From: Acanthosoma haemorrhoidale
Lineage: Eukaryota; Arthropoda; Insecta; Hemiptera; Acanthosomatidae
Length of the DNA stretch: 64,000 nt
NCBI GenBank assembly: GCA_930367205.1
Contig: OV884012.1
Coordinates: forward strand, 56,255,239 to 56,319,238
Reading direction: 5' to 3'
The notes beneath the pieces are model-generated. The model was not told where the DNA came from, made no database searches, and worked only from the letters and a program-made list of their open reading frames with translations. This document shows, piece by piece, positions 48,421 to 59,969 of the stretch. The position numbers and the translations under genes are program-made. The number at the start of each line of letters is the position of its first letter. Position 1 is the stretch's first letter.

Positions 48421-51035
48421 ATAATTTTTTAATGTTTAAGTAACTAATTTCGATAATGTAGATTAGAATGCTTTAAAGCCATAAATGTAAGGAATTAACG
48501 TGAACCATTATAAATTACGGTATTGTCCATCTAATAGTAAAACAATTAATGACCACTGTCAAAATGACTCTCCAGTGCCAGTTCCATCGGATTTTACCCG
48601 TCGACATAAGTGAATTATAGTCATCAGCAGAAAAAGAACATTTGGGTTATCCACTTCCTCTGGTCATTTAGACAGTTTTAAATAATTATTAAATATAGAA
48701 AAGCAAGAATGATCAAGTTGGCTAGATTTATCAAATTATCAGTTGTTCTATTTTAAATAAATATTATACCTGTATTTTAAATTATTTCCAATCGATTTAA
48801 AAACTAAATACAATTCAAGAAACGATTTTCCATAATTTCTCTATTTTATTGGCGATTAGTTACCTGTAAGGGATAATACAGTGCTATAGTGAAACTGCAA
48901 AAACAAACTTTCGATGGATCATGCTCGTGTCATTTGATAGTTTTTTTTTTGTTACTTATATTGTTGGGTCGGGTATATGAGTGGTCCTGACTAAAACTAT
49001 TGCAATACTGATCAGTCCATACATCCTGAACATTTTCCTCAAAAATCCCAGCTCTCAATCAGTATATCCTTGGAGAAGACCTCGGAGATTGTTATCCCTT
49101 TAGCACGAACATATTCAACCTTCTGTCACGAAAGGTAAGAGATCAATATATACCGCATCTAAAAATCAAAGCAAGGTAAGGGTAATAGTAGAATGTTGCA
49201 CAATTACGAAATATGACAAGATTTCAGGCAATCATTAGCATGATTACAACATCTCTGCCTGCTACTGTTTTATCATGCCAATCCAGCGTTAATTGGTAAG
49301 TTAGTTGCGTGAGTTATTTATTAAATAATGGCCAAACATATCCTCACCACCTTAAAAGGAAAGGAATAGCGTGGGCAAACTAATTGAGATCACGAATCCT
49401 CCAGACCCAGTCATTTAATACGAAAATTACAATATTCCATCTGATATTTTCGAGGTAAGAGATGGGCTGCGAAGCTCGCCAAATTTGGGTATGCGATGGT
49501 AGCTATATCGGCGCGGTAGGAGAATGGGAGTTTTAAAGGGCAACATAGGAGTCCAAAATTAAAATAACACCTCCGCAGTCAGCAGCCGTTGATATAAAGC
49601 CATAAATTTTCCAAGCGGGAGCGGAGGCGTGTTTTGCCGCGTAAAAACGCACCAAAGCCCCCTAAATACTTTTCATCGTCGATATTTACAATTTAGCTTG
49701 TAACAATTGATTTCAATTGATACAACAATTGTCGTCAAGAGTCACATCTAATTACTATCTCCCTAATCCTTCCTTACTAGTTATTAATCTTCCTCGACGC
49801 AACACATACTAAGTTCTCATGCGACCTCTTTATTCCCTCGCGTACATAAGGAACTTTCTCATCTCGTGGTCATACCAGGAAAGCGTTTTTGTTTATCTGC
49901 TGTAGAGGATAGCAGTCTCCTCTCCTGGCAAGAATATTCCCAGATAATCGTTTTGAAGATGGCCGTATATTTCACAACCAAATAAAGGTCATTTCTTTCT
50001 TAGCAAATCTTACTTTGATAGTCAATATCACAGCAACAAGTTAAGGTAGATTATTTTACGGGCACAAAAATATTTCAAGGAGTAGATTATTTAATACACA
50101 ATAATAAATACCTATCAGCTTAAATTACGCGTGTAGCGATCTTTTCTTAGTCGTGCCGGAATCCTTTGGAATTATATTACCAACAATCCTTTATAAATTT
50201 ATTTCCTCCCAATCTATAGATCTAATATACCCTCCATAATTTATCATTATGACTCTTTTTCTATTTACTTTTTCATTAATTTTATTTATCATTCATTTAA
50301 ATACAAGCCACCAACCTTTCACGTTCTTTTACATTACGTTATTGTGCCTATATTTTCTTTGCGTTCCCAGTTACAACACGAGAGTCATTCACCTCTATTC
50401 ATTTTTGTTTTTTGTTTCAATGTCATGCTGTTGGTTCACTGAAGTTGCCATAATACAGTACATATATTATACGTACAAAGGGCCAATATTATTTATAAGC
50501 AAATCACATCCAAGTAATTTATGTTATTTTTGAATTGGAAAGGAAAATTCACAACCCACAGCTGGGCTAAAAAACCGAATTATATTGCAATGAAGCAATT
50601 TCCTTAAAGAAGGAATATATACTGATGAAGTAGAGATAAAAGCCAGGGTGACTCCTGTGCAGGATACCTTTCAAGGAGTATTTCTTGTTCATTATTCTTT
50701 TCTTACCATGCATAGACTTTGCTCCCTTGATTTTTTGAGCTTCCTTGTTTATATCGTGAAAGGCACGCATTTAAAGCGACTCTGAATCATTAGCCTTCTT
50801 TAAAGAAAAATAAATAAAGTATGCTTCTAAGAGGTCCTTTTGAATTAAAAAAGGTTGAAAAGAAGTCATCAACGAAGACAATCATCCATGAAATGAGGTG
50901 CTGAAGGAAAAATAAAAAAATGATATCATAAATTCAAGAAATAATTTCGCTGTAAAAAGGATACTCTCTCCTCAGTGATGGCTCATTTTCACCTAAAAGA
51001 ACTTATGAATTTTGAGTACAGGTCTTTCCACCCTG
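48421..51035. other. No gene recognised
   Basis: AT-rich with a GC-richer island at about 49480-49690 that holds no long frame. 50249-50533 is a low-complexity frame. 50389-50430 resembles 38719-38760. Nothing more is supported. Confidence 0.45.
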
Positions 51036-51037
51036 TA

Positions 51038-51826
51038 TACGAGGGTGGCCTGAAAAGTTCCCGACCTCAACATGAAGATAGCCAGCAGTCGTAAATAAAA
51101 GCTAGTGAATTTCGTTGTTCATCCGTTGACAGTTACTCACCAAAGTTTCAGCCATTTTGGACGCGCACTTGTGTAACAGTCGTTTGAGTGAGTCGATGTT
51201 TTTATGAAAATGGACAAAATCGAGTATCGAGCTGTCATTAAATATTTGTTTTTGAAAGGCAATACGCCTACGCAAATCAAAGATGAGTTGGATTCTGTGT
51301 ATGGGGACTCAGCACCATCATTTACCACAGTGAAATTTTGGGCAGCAGAATTTAATCGTGGTCGTGAGAGCTTGGGATACGATGAACGTTCGGGATGTCC
51401 AAAAACTGCAACTACCGACGAAAACATCGCCAAAGTTCACCAAATGGTGCTAGACGACCGCCGAATTAAAGTGAGAGAGATAGCAGAGGTTATGAACATG
51501 TCAAAAGAACGTGTTTGTCACATATTAAATAAACATTTAGAGATGAGAAAGCTGTCCGCGAGTTGGGTGCCGCGTTTGCTCACGTTAGACCAAAAACGTG
51601 TTCGAATGAACATTTCCAACGCTCTGTTGGCGCAATAAATCCGAGTTTTGGCGCCGATTAATTACTGTGGATGAAACTTGGATACATCATTATACGCCCG
51701 AATCAAAACTACATTCCAAACAGTGGACTGCAAAGGGGGAACCGGCTCCAAAAAAAGCAAAAACTGTTTTATCGGCTAGGAAATTGATGGCAACTGTTTT
51801 TTTGGGGTAGTCATAGAGTTATTTTA
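51038..51826 (+). mobile_element. 3'-truncated mariner (copy 2)
   Basis: The left end TACGAGGGTGGCCTGAAA matches copy 1, preceded by TA. The open frame from the ATG at 51204 to a stop at 51636-51638 gives the N-terminal DNA-binding half of the transposase, without the TGA that cuts copy 1 at 7257. The same frameshift after ALLAQ is present as in copy 1. VDETW is readable at about 51668. Similarity ends near 51826 in ATTTTA followed by an AT-rich tract, so the two later catalytic residues and the right terminal repeat are missing. Confidence 0.88.
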
Positions 51827-54593
51827 AATTTAAAAATTTTTTAAAAAAAAAATAAGCTGTTGTTAGATTTAAAACTTTGAAAGGATGACAGCAGTTACAG
51901 ATCGTGTATCAGCATCCAATGGTTACACAACAAACAGCTGAGTCATAGTCATATTCATTTGTCACCTTCAGACTGCATTAAAGAGAATGACGGCTAAGTA
52001 GCCAACAGCTTCAGACAAATCTTGATGACGACCTTATAAATCCCTAAGAGGAAGCTTTTTTGTTTTGAGTAGCGATGGTCTGATATCGAACAGACGGCTG
52101 GCATTTTCTTTAAAGAATCTGAGTTGGCTTTCAACAATCTAATCAGCTAGCAGCATACACCGGTTGTACTTATGCTAACATCCATTTTACGTATACAAGT
52201 ACAATCCATTTTTAACTCCAGCAATACGCAGGTTCGATGGAGATGCCCAAGAAGTTGTCACCTGCAAGTTCTCAAATCGCAGTTGACTCCTTCCAAGGCC
52301 AATTTATACGAATATGTCCTTCAAAGTCTAACAAGCAGCCTCATTGCATGACTGATGTTTTTCGATTTGCTGCTTCTCAAACATCCAGGATTCTGTTTAA
52401 GGAGCATAGGTTGAAATTCCAACCATGCAAAAGAACGTTTAAACACTAGCGCTCTAAGATCCATAGGCAGGTCGATTTTCTTTTTGGGAGAAACTATACA
52501 ATGAGTTTATTGTAGCTCCCACTTACGGTCCACAAACTTAATATTATTGTGGCTTAATATAAAGCTGTGTCAACAATCTGTAAACCTAGTTTCACCTCCC
52601 CCCCCCCCACTAAAAGACTATCATTAGCCAAAATTGCTACGCTAGTTTATATTGATAAGTTTTTTACCAAATTGTGTGCAGTGTTAATGTCATTACAAAC
52701 CAACTGGAGGTTTTCAACCAGTATTATAAACTAATTAATACTTAGAATGAATTACATAGAAACAAACAGAAATATTATTTCTTTTTTTTTTACTTGTACA
52801 GTATCTCTACCCAGAGTTACTTTATTTCTCCGTGATTAGTACATGCTTCACATTAGATAAATTCCTTCATATTAATTCTTTTACAATATAAACGGAATCA
52901 CTTTACAGCAGATAATGTAACCATAAAGACACTGAACTCTTGGTGTGTCATTGGTAGTTCATAACAAAGTTATATAAATGGACGATAAGTGGTGAGGCTG
53001 AGTTATATTCGAGCAAAGCAATTTCCGAAGGGTGCTCAACGTAAACAGACTGCTTCCACAGAGCCAGATAGGTCACGCTCACATCGTATACATCTTTAAA
53101 AATATGTGCTGGCAAAATTCCTTGACTCCCCGCAATGTTAATGTAAAATAAGGTTTCCTTTCCAACCAAATTAATGTCAACTATGCAGTTTATTTCTAGG
53201 CATTACTTTATTATCAAATTTAACAAATACAATTAAATGGAGTTTACGAGTGACAAAATTAATTAGAGGATTAAATTCTAATACGGTGATATTCTATAGC
53301 AACTTTAGGTACGCAGTAATGAAAAGTGGAGTCGATCTCAATCGTCACAAAACTTTCTTGTTTTATTTTTTCTAGATGGGGAGTGGTGTTACCGTAATGT
53401 CTTCTTAAAGTCACTAAATTCTGCTTTTGCTTCAACATATGTTCGGAACTGGTGCCTATATTGGACTCGAGGGAAAATCATTTTTTACGTCCGAAACATA
53501 CAAAACTTTGGCCAATCGAAACCTATTTTACTTTTAATGGTTGAACGGAAATCCGATAGCCATTCCAAAAAAAAAAAAAATCACAAATGAAAGTTTCCCA
53601 CAATTTTGAAATCGTTGACGACTAATCATTATATTGCAGGGAAGCGAAGCGTGCAAATGGCACATTACTTATGCAGTCAGTTTCAAATACGAACTGCAAT
53701 TGCATTGTCTCAAGTCTGGTATATACAAGCAGGCGGCTTGTACGGCAGGCGATAATCGTTAATGAAGTGCAGCCCCGGCAATGGACACGAATACTGATTA
53801 TTACACAATATTGTCATTCACAAAACGACATTTTGAAGGTTTCACTACGAAGATATTTTTTATTTAGTAATTGATATGTAGCTGAGTAAATGTAATTATG
53901 TCCAGCAAAAATGCATTAATTTAAAATGCATGTCGCAAAATGGGGTGCATGTCGCAGGCTCCAGGAGTGAGGGAGCGAAAATCTAAATCATAGAGAAAAC
54001 GAACGGGGTTTTTGGTCTTTTGGCTAGGTCAAAAATAAGGTTGTTGTTTCGTAAATATATTTCACCTATATATGTTAAAGAAACTGATATAAAATGAAAA
54101 ATTTACGAATAATATAGCAATTACTACCAAGTTGTTAAGCACATGGAAGATTTACAACAGTGGGACAAAGATTTATTACTAGAACGTAGACTTTCTTGAG
54201 CCATTATTAGCTGACAATAAGATGATGGTAGATCCCGGCACAAAAGGGAAGACCCTGGTAGACAAGAGCCGTGCCAAAAGATCCACCGTCACGTACACTT
54301 TGAAATACTGCCACCACTTTCCCACAGTCGAGCTGTCGCTTTCGTTATTACATACTTTCCTTCTTCTATCGCCGGCCCTTAGCCAATAAATGTCACAAAA
54401 TACGACTGGATTGGAAATGCAAAATAACCTAATGACTGGAAAGTGATTGTTTTATTCATAAATGCAATATCACATATTTTCATAAGCTGCGAGAAGGAGA
54501 GAAGCGGAGAGTGAGGAATAAATAAGATTGGACAGCAACTCACAGAGAATCAAATAAAAGCCTAGAATTTCTAAAACCAATTGCTAATCCAGC
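51827..54593. other. No gene established
   Basis: Mostly AT-rich, with moderate GC at 51.9-52.45 kb. A minus-strand frame at 52948-53169 (FKDVYDVSVTYLALWKQSVY and on to HLYNFVMNYQ) reads as plausible protein but matches no family I know. A 70-codon + frame at 52237-52449 is likewise unassigned. There is a C-run at about 52595 and an A-run at 53567. Confidence 0.3.
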
Positions 54594-54992
54594 TGTGACC
54601 GATAGACTTTTATAGCCAATGTAAATTAGCGATTGTTTACGCCTGTAATTCGTTTATTTTAGTTATTGAAGGAAAAAATTATCAGTCATTGTTTAAGCCG
54701 AATAAGGGGTCTTGCGCTGACAAGTAATTATCTAACAAAGTACCCTCGTAAAATTTATGATAAAAAAAAAAAAAAAAAAAAAAAAGTGTAAATTAGAGAT
54801 AAATATTTTTTTTGTATTTGGTTAGTTTTATATAAAGAATTAATAATTATTGATAATATTATAAATGTTCTAAGAATATCTTTGTGTTTCAAATGTGAGT
54901 GTATTGATTTTGTTTTATGGGAAATATGCTGGAAAGTAAACAAAACAAATAACGGTGCGGGACGCCTCCGAGGCCCCGTAAGACCCTACATC

Positions 54993-55045
54993 CTTTATAG
55001 AGGATTAAAAGGACGGAGCACCGGGATCAGTCGCTTGCAGTCAGT
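54993..55045 (+). promoter_or_regulatory. LTR core promoter candidate
   Basis: TTTATAGAGG (TATA-like, 54994) lies about 33 bp before ATCAGTCG, an arthropod-type initiator (TCAGT, A at 55029). A second TCAGT is at 55041. The same arrangement occurs in the 3' LTR at about 61691. Transcription would start here, leaving about 780 bp of R-U5. Confidence 0.5.
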
Positions 55046-55450
55046 GTGTGTATCCAGAGCTGGGTTGGCCAACACCCGCCGGAGCGCCCCCCCCCCTCAT
55101 CTCACCACCTTATCGGCCTATGGTTTATGGGGAGCACCTCTGGTTGGAGATTTGACTTGGAACTAGTATGGATATGAGCATATCGATCATCGACTCACCG
55201 ATTCCCTCCACCTGGAACCTCACAGCTGATTGACTAATCCACTATCTAGCTACGACAGGTAACCTCGTTGGACGTAGCTTCCACGTACAAAGGGTTTATG
55301 TGGTTTGTTTACGTCGTTCATCAGTTTACACCAAATAACACCAAACTATGCATACGTATAGATAAACACGGACAGTGATGTATTTATTTTGTTCTCATTC
55401 TTCGATCAGCAAACTTTAAGTTAATAAAACTCTGGTTTACAAGTTTCAAG

Positions 55451-55620
55451 TTTAGTAAAGTTTAAGTATTTTTCTGTCCAATAGTTTAAGTAATTTTTCT
55501 CTCAAATAGTTTACTTATTTTTTTTATCAAATAGTTTAATTATTTTTTTTATCAAATAGTTTAAGTATTTTTTTTTTTATCAAATAGCTTAAGGATTTTT
55601 TTTTGTTTTTTTATCAAATG
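55451..55620 (+). repeat. Degenerate minisatellite inside the LTR
   Basis: About six copies of a 26-30 bp unit built on CAAATAGTTTAAGTATTTTT with variable T-runs. It is repeated in the 3' LTR at about 62149-62318. Confidence 0.85.
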
Positions 55621-55807
55621 CTATTGGTTTATTATCATTTAATAAATGTCGGTCATCTAAATGTCTTCCCCTAGATATGTCAATTCCCTGTAATATTTCA
55701 GGTTCCCCTGTCCTTGGGTAATGCCCTCTCCTGGCATTAATATTTTCCCCCAGATTCCTGTAAACATTTAGGGGGAGGAGGAAGAGAGAGAAAGTCGGGG
55801 TTTACAA

Positions 55808-55826
55808 GTGGTGTCAGGTGTGGGGT
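55808..55826 (+). promoter_or_regulatory. Primer binding site candidate
   Basis: TGGTGTCAGGTGTGGGG starts three bases after the 5' LTR and begins with TGG, the complement of a tRNA CCA end. I could not name the primer tRNA. Confidence 0.5.
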
Positions 55827-55913
55827 GGATTGCAAGAAAATCCACTAATCCGGGATAAACTTTTATTTCGAAAAAAAAAAAAAAAAATTTTTTTTTGATA
55901 AATCCCTTTTAAA

Positions 55914-58900
55914 ATGTCGGTTGAAAGTAACCTCCGACAGAGGATAGAAGAATTAGAGAAGGCTAACCTGGCTTTGGCCCAGTCGGAAGAAAAGTTGAAA
56001 AATGAACTCGAAGCTAGCCGGACAGAGATAAAGGAAGGAGGGACACCTAAGCCACCAAGGAAGGATTTGTCCTTGCAGGGTCTGATCAAGACGTGGGGAG
56101 GGGAGGCGAGTGCCAGGCCGGTTGACGAATTCCTAGAGTATGTGGAGGAAGTAGCAGCTTGTGGAGCTTGGGAGGACGTTGACCGAGTTCGGATTTGTAG
56201 GCTCAAGTTACAGGGCCCGGCAGCCGCCTTTGTCAGAGGAAATGAGGAATTAAAGGGTATTGTCAGCTTTAAGAAGTTTGCAGACGCACTGCGAGAAAGG
56301 TTTGGAGATCCACATACTTTTGAATATTATGGAAGAATTTTGCAGGAGACGAGTCAACAGCCAAAAGAGAGGATCCAAGAATTTTCGGACAGATGCATTT
56401 CCTTGGGGGGGAAAATGACCAGGTCCGATCTATCTGGGAATGAAGCAAAGTGGTGGGCGCGGGAAGTAGAGAGAAAAGTGCTAGAAGCGTTCATGAGGGG
56501 ACTCTCGGGTGAGGTGGGAAAACAGGTGTTGTTCGGACGCCCAGATACACTGAAGAATGCAGTGAGATTGGCGTTAGATGTAGAACAAGCCTTGCAAGAG
56601 CATCAACGGGGAAAGAACGTATATGTGTTGGAAGAGGCAGGGGGCAGGTCCGGCCCCTGCCATGAGCAGCAACGAGAGAGTGAGAGAAATAGGTATAGAA
56701 GCTCAGTGGATCCTATCGCCAGAAACGAGGACCAGGCCTCGGCGCGGGGAGCGGGAGCGGTGTTTAGCTTAAGGGAACAGATCGAAGACGCTTGTATCAG
56801 CGCGATTCAAAAGGCGCTTCCCTCGAGACTAGGGAAATCCGATTCTCAGCGTTGCTATCGGTGTGGAGAGTTAGGACATTACGCAAGGGGATGCAGAATG
56901 CCACCACCGGCTAAAGGAGTAAGCAATAACCCGGGCCCCAGAGAAAGGGTAACTTGCTACAGGTGTGGACGGCAAGGGCATATAGCGAACCAGTGCAGAT
57001 CCCAGCAGCTGCCCGCCGAAAAGAAATTGAACCCCGTGCAGGGGCCCCCCAAATGCTTAAGACCCGACGGTCACCCCCCGTCTGGGCCGGAAAAACCCAA
57101 GCCTGTGGATGAGAAATGGCTTACAGGGGTGGGAGCCGGAGTAGGTAAATTGATAAAACTGGACATGCTAATTGGGGGATATCTCCACCACATGATAGTA
57201 GACACGGGGGCCGCAGTGACGCTAATTCGCACAGCGCTTCCGGGAGTTCAATTAAGGCCCGCCAGTGTCCGAGCTAGAGGAGTAACAGGACAGGCTCTGC
57301 GTATTTTGGGGGTACAAGAGTTGATATGCCAAGTAGACGGCCTGGAAGTGAAACATCAGGTGATGATAATCAGCGTGAACTTGCCCGGAGACGGAATCAT
57401 AGGTTTGGATTTGCTAGAAAAGCTAGGAGCCAAACTGGATATTCGTAACCGGGAGGTGATAGTGACGCCGCCTGACGCTGGCCTGAGTTTTGAGAAGCAA
57501 CCAGTCAACGTACATCCCCTTCACCAGTTGGGAGTGGCAATAAATTCCTTAGAAGCGAAAGGGAGAAGTACAAGGGAAACGACGCAGGAGGAGCCAATTC
57601 CAAAGGATGGATCCACGTCCGACCTAATCCATGCCCAAGAAAGAAAGCACCAACAGAAGAGGGAAAAGAGGGCCAAACGCGGAAACCAGCAGGCCGCGAA
57701 CAAAGCAGTAGAGACCCCGGGATCCCGCGAACAACCCGACAAGCACGATGAGACCAAGGGGCTAGAAATTACCAGCCCTGCTCGAATCGCAATCCCTTCG
57801 TGTAGTGAGAAACTCATTAGAGCAACGATCCACCAGAGAGAGAAGGCAGTGGTGGTTGTCGAGCCGGTACCCTTGAAACAAGGTAGCTTAAGAGTAGGGC
57901 GAAGTATTGGGCTCGTAGAACACGGGGAGGTTTGGATCCAACTTATGAACTCGGGGCCGGTGGATACCTACCTCGATAAAGGGCAATTATTGGGAATAGG
58001 CGCGGAATGGCATACGGAGGAAAGAAATGAAAGGGACGTTCGGATACACCGAGTAGAGGGTAGCGAGAATGCTCTGGAAAAGGGGGCTCAACTATGGAAT
58101 GTAGACCACCTCGGTGAGTCGGATAAGGGTGTAGTCGAGTCGCTGCTAGAAGAGTTTAAAGATCTATTGGAAGAACCGGGAAAGGAAGGCTGCTCTACTG
58201 GGGTGAAGCATAGAATACCAACAGGGGAAGCTCCCCCGGTGATCAAGCGCCCGTATCGAGTGCCCTTCAACCAACGAGCGGTAGTAGAGGAACACTTAGA
58301 AGAAATGTTACGCAAGGGAGTGATAGCTCATTCCGACAGTGCTTGGGCTGCACCTGTCGTGTTGGTACCCAAACGAAGTGAAGACGGAAGGACCCAGTAT
58401 AGATTCTGCACTGATTTCAGGGGGCTGAATGCAGTAACGCAGGTGGATGCTTACCCCCTACCATTGATTCAGGAAACATTAGAGATGTTGGGACAGAGTA
58501 GGCTTTTCACAACATTAGACCTTGCTAGCGGCTACCACCAAATACCGGTGGCCGAGGAAGATCGACCGAAAACTGCCTTCACCACCCTAGGGGGGCACTA
58601 CGAGTACCATAAAATGCCGTTCGGGCTTGCTGGGGCCCCAGCCACATTCCAGCGAACTATGGACCAGGTACTGATGGGAGTTAAGGGGACTGACTGCTAT
58701 GTTTATTTAGATGACATTATCATCTTCAGTGGTGATATGGATGAGCACTGCACTCGATTAAGAAGGGTGCTGGAGCGACTGCGGGGTGCTAATCTGAAGT
58801 TGAAAGGACCAAAATGTAAGTTTGTGGTCAGGCAGGTAAAATACCTTGGCCACTTGGTAACCAGTGAAGGGGTGAAACCTGACCCAGAAAAGATCACGGC

Positions 58901-59969
58901 GGTGACAGAATTTCCAAAACCCGGTTCGGCTCGGGAAGTGAGAGGCTTCCTGGGTCTCGCTGGATATTACCGGAGGTTCGTACCTCAGTTCGCCGAAATT
59001 GCCAAGCCCCTCACCCAGTTGACGGGGAAGGGAATGTCATTTCACTGGGGGAAAGAACAAGACGAGGCGTTTACCGCTCTACAGGAGATATTGTGTTCTG
59101 ACCGAGTGCTGATTTATCCTGATTTCCGGGACCCTTTCATTCTGGCGACCGATGCCTCTGGAATGGCAGTAGGGGCCGTCCTCTCACAACTCCGAAACGG
59201 ACAAGAAAGGCCTATCGCCTTTGCCAGTCGACAGCTACACCCAGCGGAACAAAATTATTCGGCTACCGAAAGAGAGCTACTTTCGGTAGTCTGGGCAACC
59301 AAGCATTTTAGGTGCTATCTGTTGGGTCGAAAGTTTACACTTGTCACTGACCACGCTGCACTTAAATGGATGCTGTCCCTAAGAGACCCGTCCTCACGCT
59401 TGATGAGGTGGGCTCTCAGACTCGAGGAATTCGAGTATCAGGTCGTCCACAAACCAGGGAAGAAGCATACCAACGCGGACTCCCTGAGTAGGGCCGTAGC
59501 GGGTATAAGGACGTTCGACGAAGGAGCCCAACGGGTTCTTTGGAAAAGAGGGCAGGAACAGGACGAAGAATGCCAGAGATGGGTCAAAAATAACCCACGA
59601 GGGTTACGGACGGGGGCGGATGGGATAATACACTACGGAATAAGTGATGACCCAAATCAATGGAAAATTTTGGTTCCACTAGATCGCCGGCAACAGATCA
59701 TGGAGGAACACCATAGTCGGCCATGGGCGGGACATCCGGGAAGAGAACGTACCCAGGAATTGATAAAGAGTAAGTACTATTGGCCCTCGATGGGGAAAGA
59801 TATAGAAGAGTTCGTTAAGGGGTGCCACTCGTGTGCTCAGAGAAAGACCCCCCCTGGGTTAACAGCTCCTCTACAGGCCCCCTTCTTTCCCAAGGAGCCA
59901 TTCGAAATGGTCCCCTGGATATCGTGGGGCCGTTCCCAAAGAGTAGCCGCGGGAATAAATACTTGTTAA
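55914..59969 (+). CDS. Gag-pol polyprotein of the gypsy element (frame ends at a frameshift)
   Basis: A single frame of 1,351 codons fuses gag and pol with no stop or shift between them. An N-terminal coiled coil (about 5-45) and a retrotransposon gag domain (about 60-240) are followed by two CCHC zinc knuckles (314-327 CYRCGELGHYARGC; 348-361 CYRCGRQGHIANQC) for RNA binding. The aspartic protease has VDTGAAVTLI (Asp430). The reverse transcriptase has YVYLDDIIIFS (Asp933, Asp934). RNase H has ATDAS (Asp1080). The integrase zinc-binding region is at about 1266-1315. A one-base loss in TCCCC at 59911-59915 throws the frame just before the first integrase Asp, so the last 18 or so residues are out-of-frame. 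The start ATG follows a 107-bp leader. Confidence 0.94.
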   Translation: MSVESNLRQRIEELEKANLALAQSEEKLKNELEASRTEIKEGGTPKPPRKDLSLQGLIKTWGGEASARPVDEFLEYVEEVAACGAWEDVDRVRICRLKLQGPAAAFVRGNEELKGIVSFKKFADALRERFGDPHTFEYYGRILQETSQQPKERIQEFSDRCISLGGKMTRSDLSGNEAKWWAREVERKVLEAFMRGLSGEVGKQVLFGRPDTLKNAVRLALDVEQALQEHQRGKNVYVLEEAGGRSGPCHEQQRESERNRYRSSVDPIARNEDQASARGAGAVFSLREQIEDACISAIQKALPSRLGKSDSQRCYRCGELGHYARGCRMPPPAKGVSNNPGPRERVTCYRCGRQGHIANQCRSQQLPAEKKLNPVQGPPKCLRPDGHPPSGPEKPKPVDEKWLTGVGAGVGKLIKLDMLIGGYLHHMIVDTGAAVTLIRTALPGVQLRPASVRARGVTGQALRILGVQELICQVDGLEVKHQVMIISVNLPGDGIIGLDLLEKLGAKLDIRNREVIVTPPDAGLSFEKQPVNVHPLHQLGVAINSLEAKGRSTRETTQEEPIPKDGSTSDLIHAQERKHQQKREKRAKRGNQQAANKAVETPGSREQPDKHDETKGLEITSPARIAIPSCSEKLIRATIHQREKAVVVVEPVPLKQGSLRVGRSIGLVEHGEVWIQLMNSGPVDTYLDKGQLLGIGAEWHTEERNERDVRIHRVEGSENALEKGAQLWNVDHLGESDKGVVESLLEEFKDLLEEPGKEGCSTGVKHRIPTGEAPPVIKRPYRVPFNQRAVVEEHLEEMLRKGVIAHSDSAWAAPVVLVPKRSEDGRTQYRFCTDFRGLNAVTQVDAYPLPLIQETLEMLGQSRLFTTLDLASGYHQIPVAEEDRPKTAFTTLGGHYEYHKMPFGLAGAPATFQRTMDQVLMGVKGTDCYVYLDDIIIFSGDMDEHCTRLRRVLERLRGANLKLKGPKCKFVVRQVKYLGHLVTSEGVKPDPEKITAVTEFPKPGSAREVRGFLGLAGYYRRFVPQFAEIAKPLTQLTGKGMSFHWGKEQDEAFTALQEILCSDRVLIYPDFRDPFILATDASGMAVGAVLSQLRNGQERPIAFASRQLHPAEQNYSATERELLSVVWATKHFRCYLLGRKFTLVTDHAALKWMLSLRDPSSRLMRWALRLEEFEYQVVHKPGKKHTNADSLSRAVAGIRTFDEGAQRVLWKRGQEQDEECQRWVKNNPRGLRTGADGIIHYGISDDPNQWKILVPLDRRQQIMEEHHSRPWAGHPGRERTQELIKSKYYWPSMGKDIEEFVKGCHSCAQRKTPPGLTAPLQAPFFPKEPFEMVPWISWGRSQRVAAGINTC

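Larger units (their letters stand above)
54594..55806 (+). repeat. 5' LTR (1,213 bp)
   Basis: It begins TGTGACCGATAGAC and ends AGTCGGGGTTTACA. It contains an A22 run (54762 onward), a TATA-type promoter with an initiator, a C10 run, AATAAA near 55424 and a T-rich minisatellite. Small open frames inside it recur in the 3' LTR and are not genes. Confidence 0.95.

Noticed and set aside
54882..55166. 94-codon frame repeated almost exactly at 61579-61875
   Set aside because: It lies inside both LTRs and is duplicated only because the LTRs are; there is no domain and no conserved start context.
55814..56206. Minus-strand frames overlapping gag-pol (also 57521-57817, 60706-61107 and others)
   Set aside because: They are antisense shadows of a well-supported coding frame.
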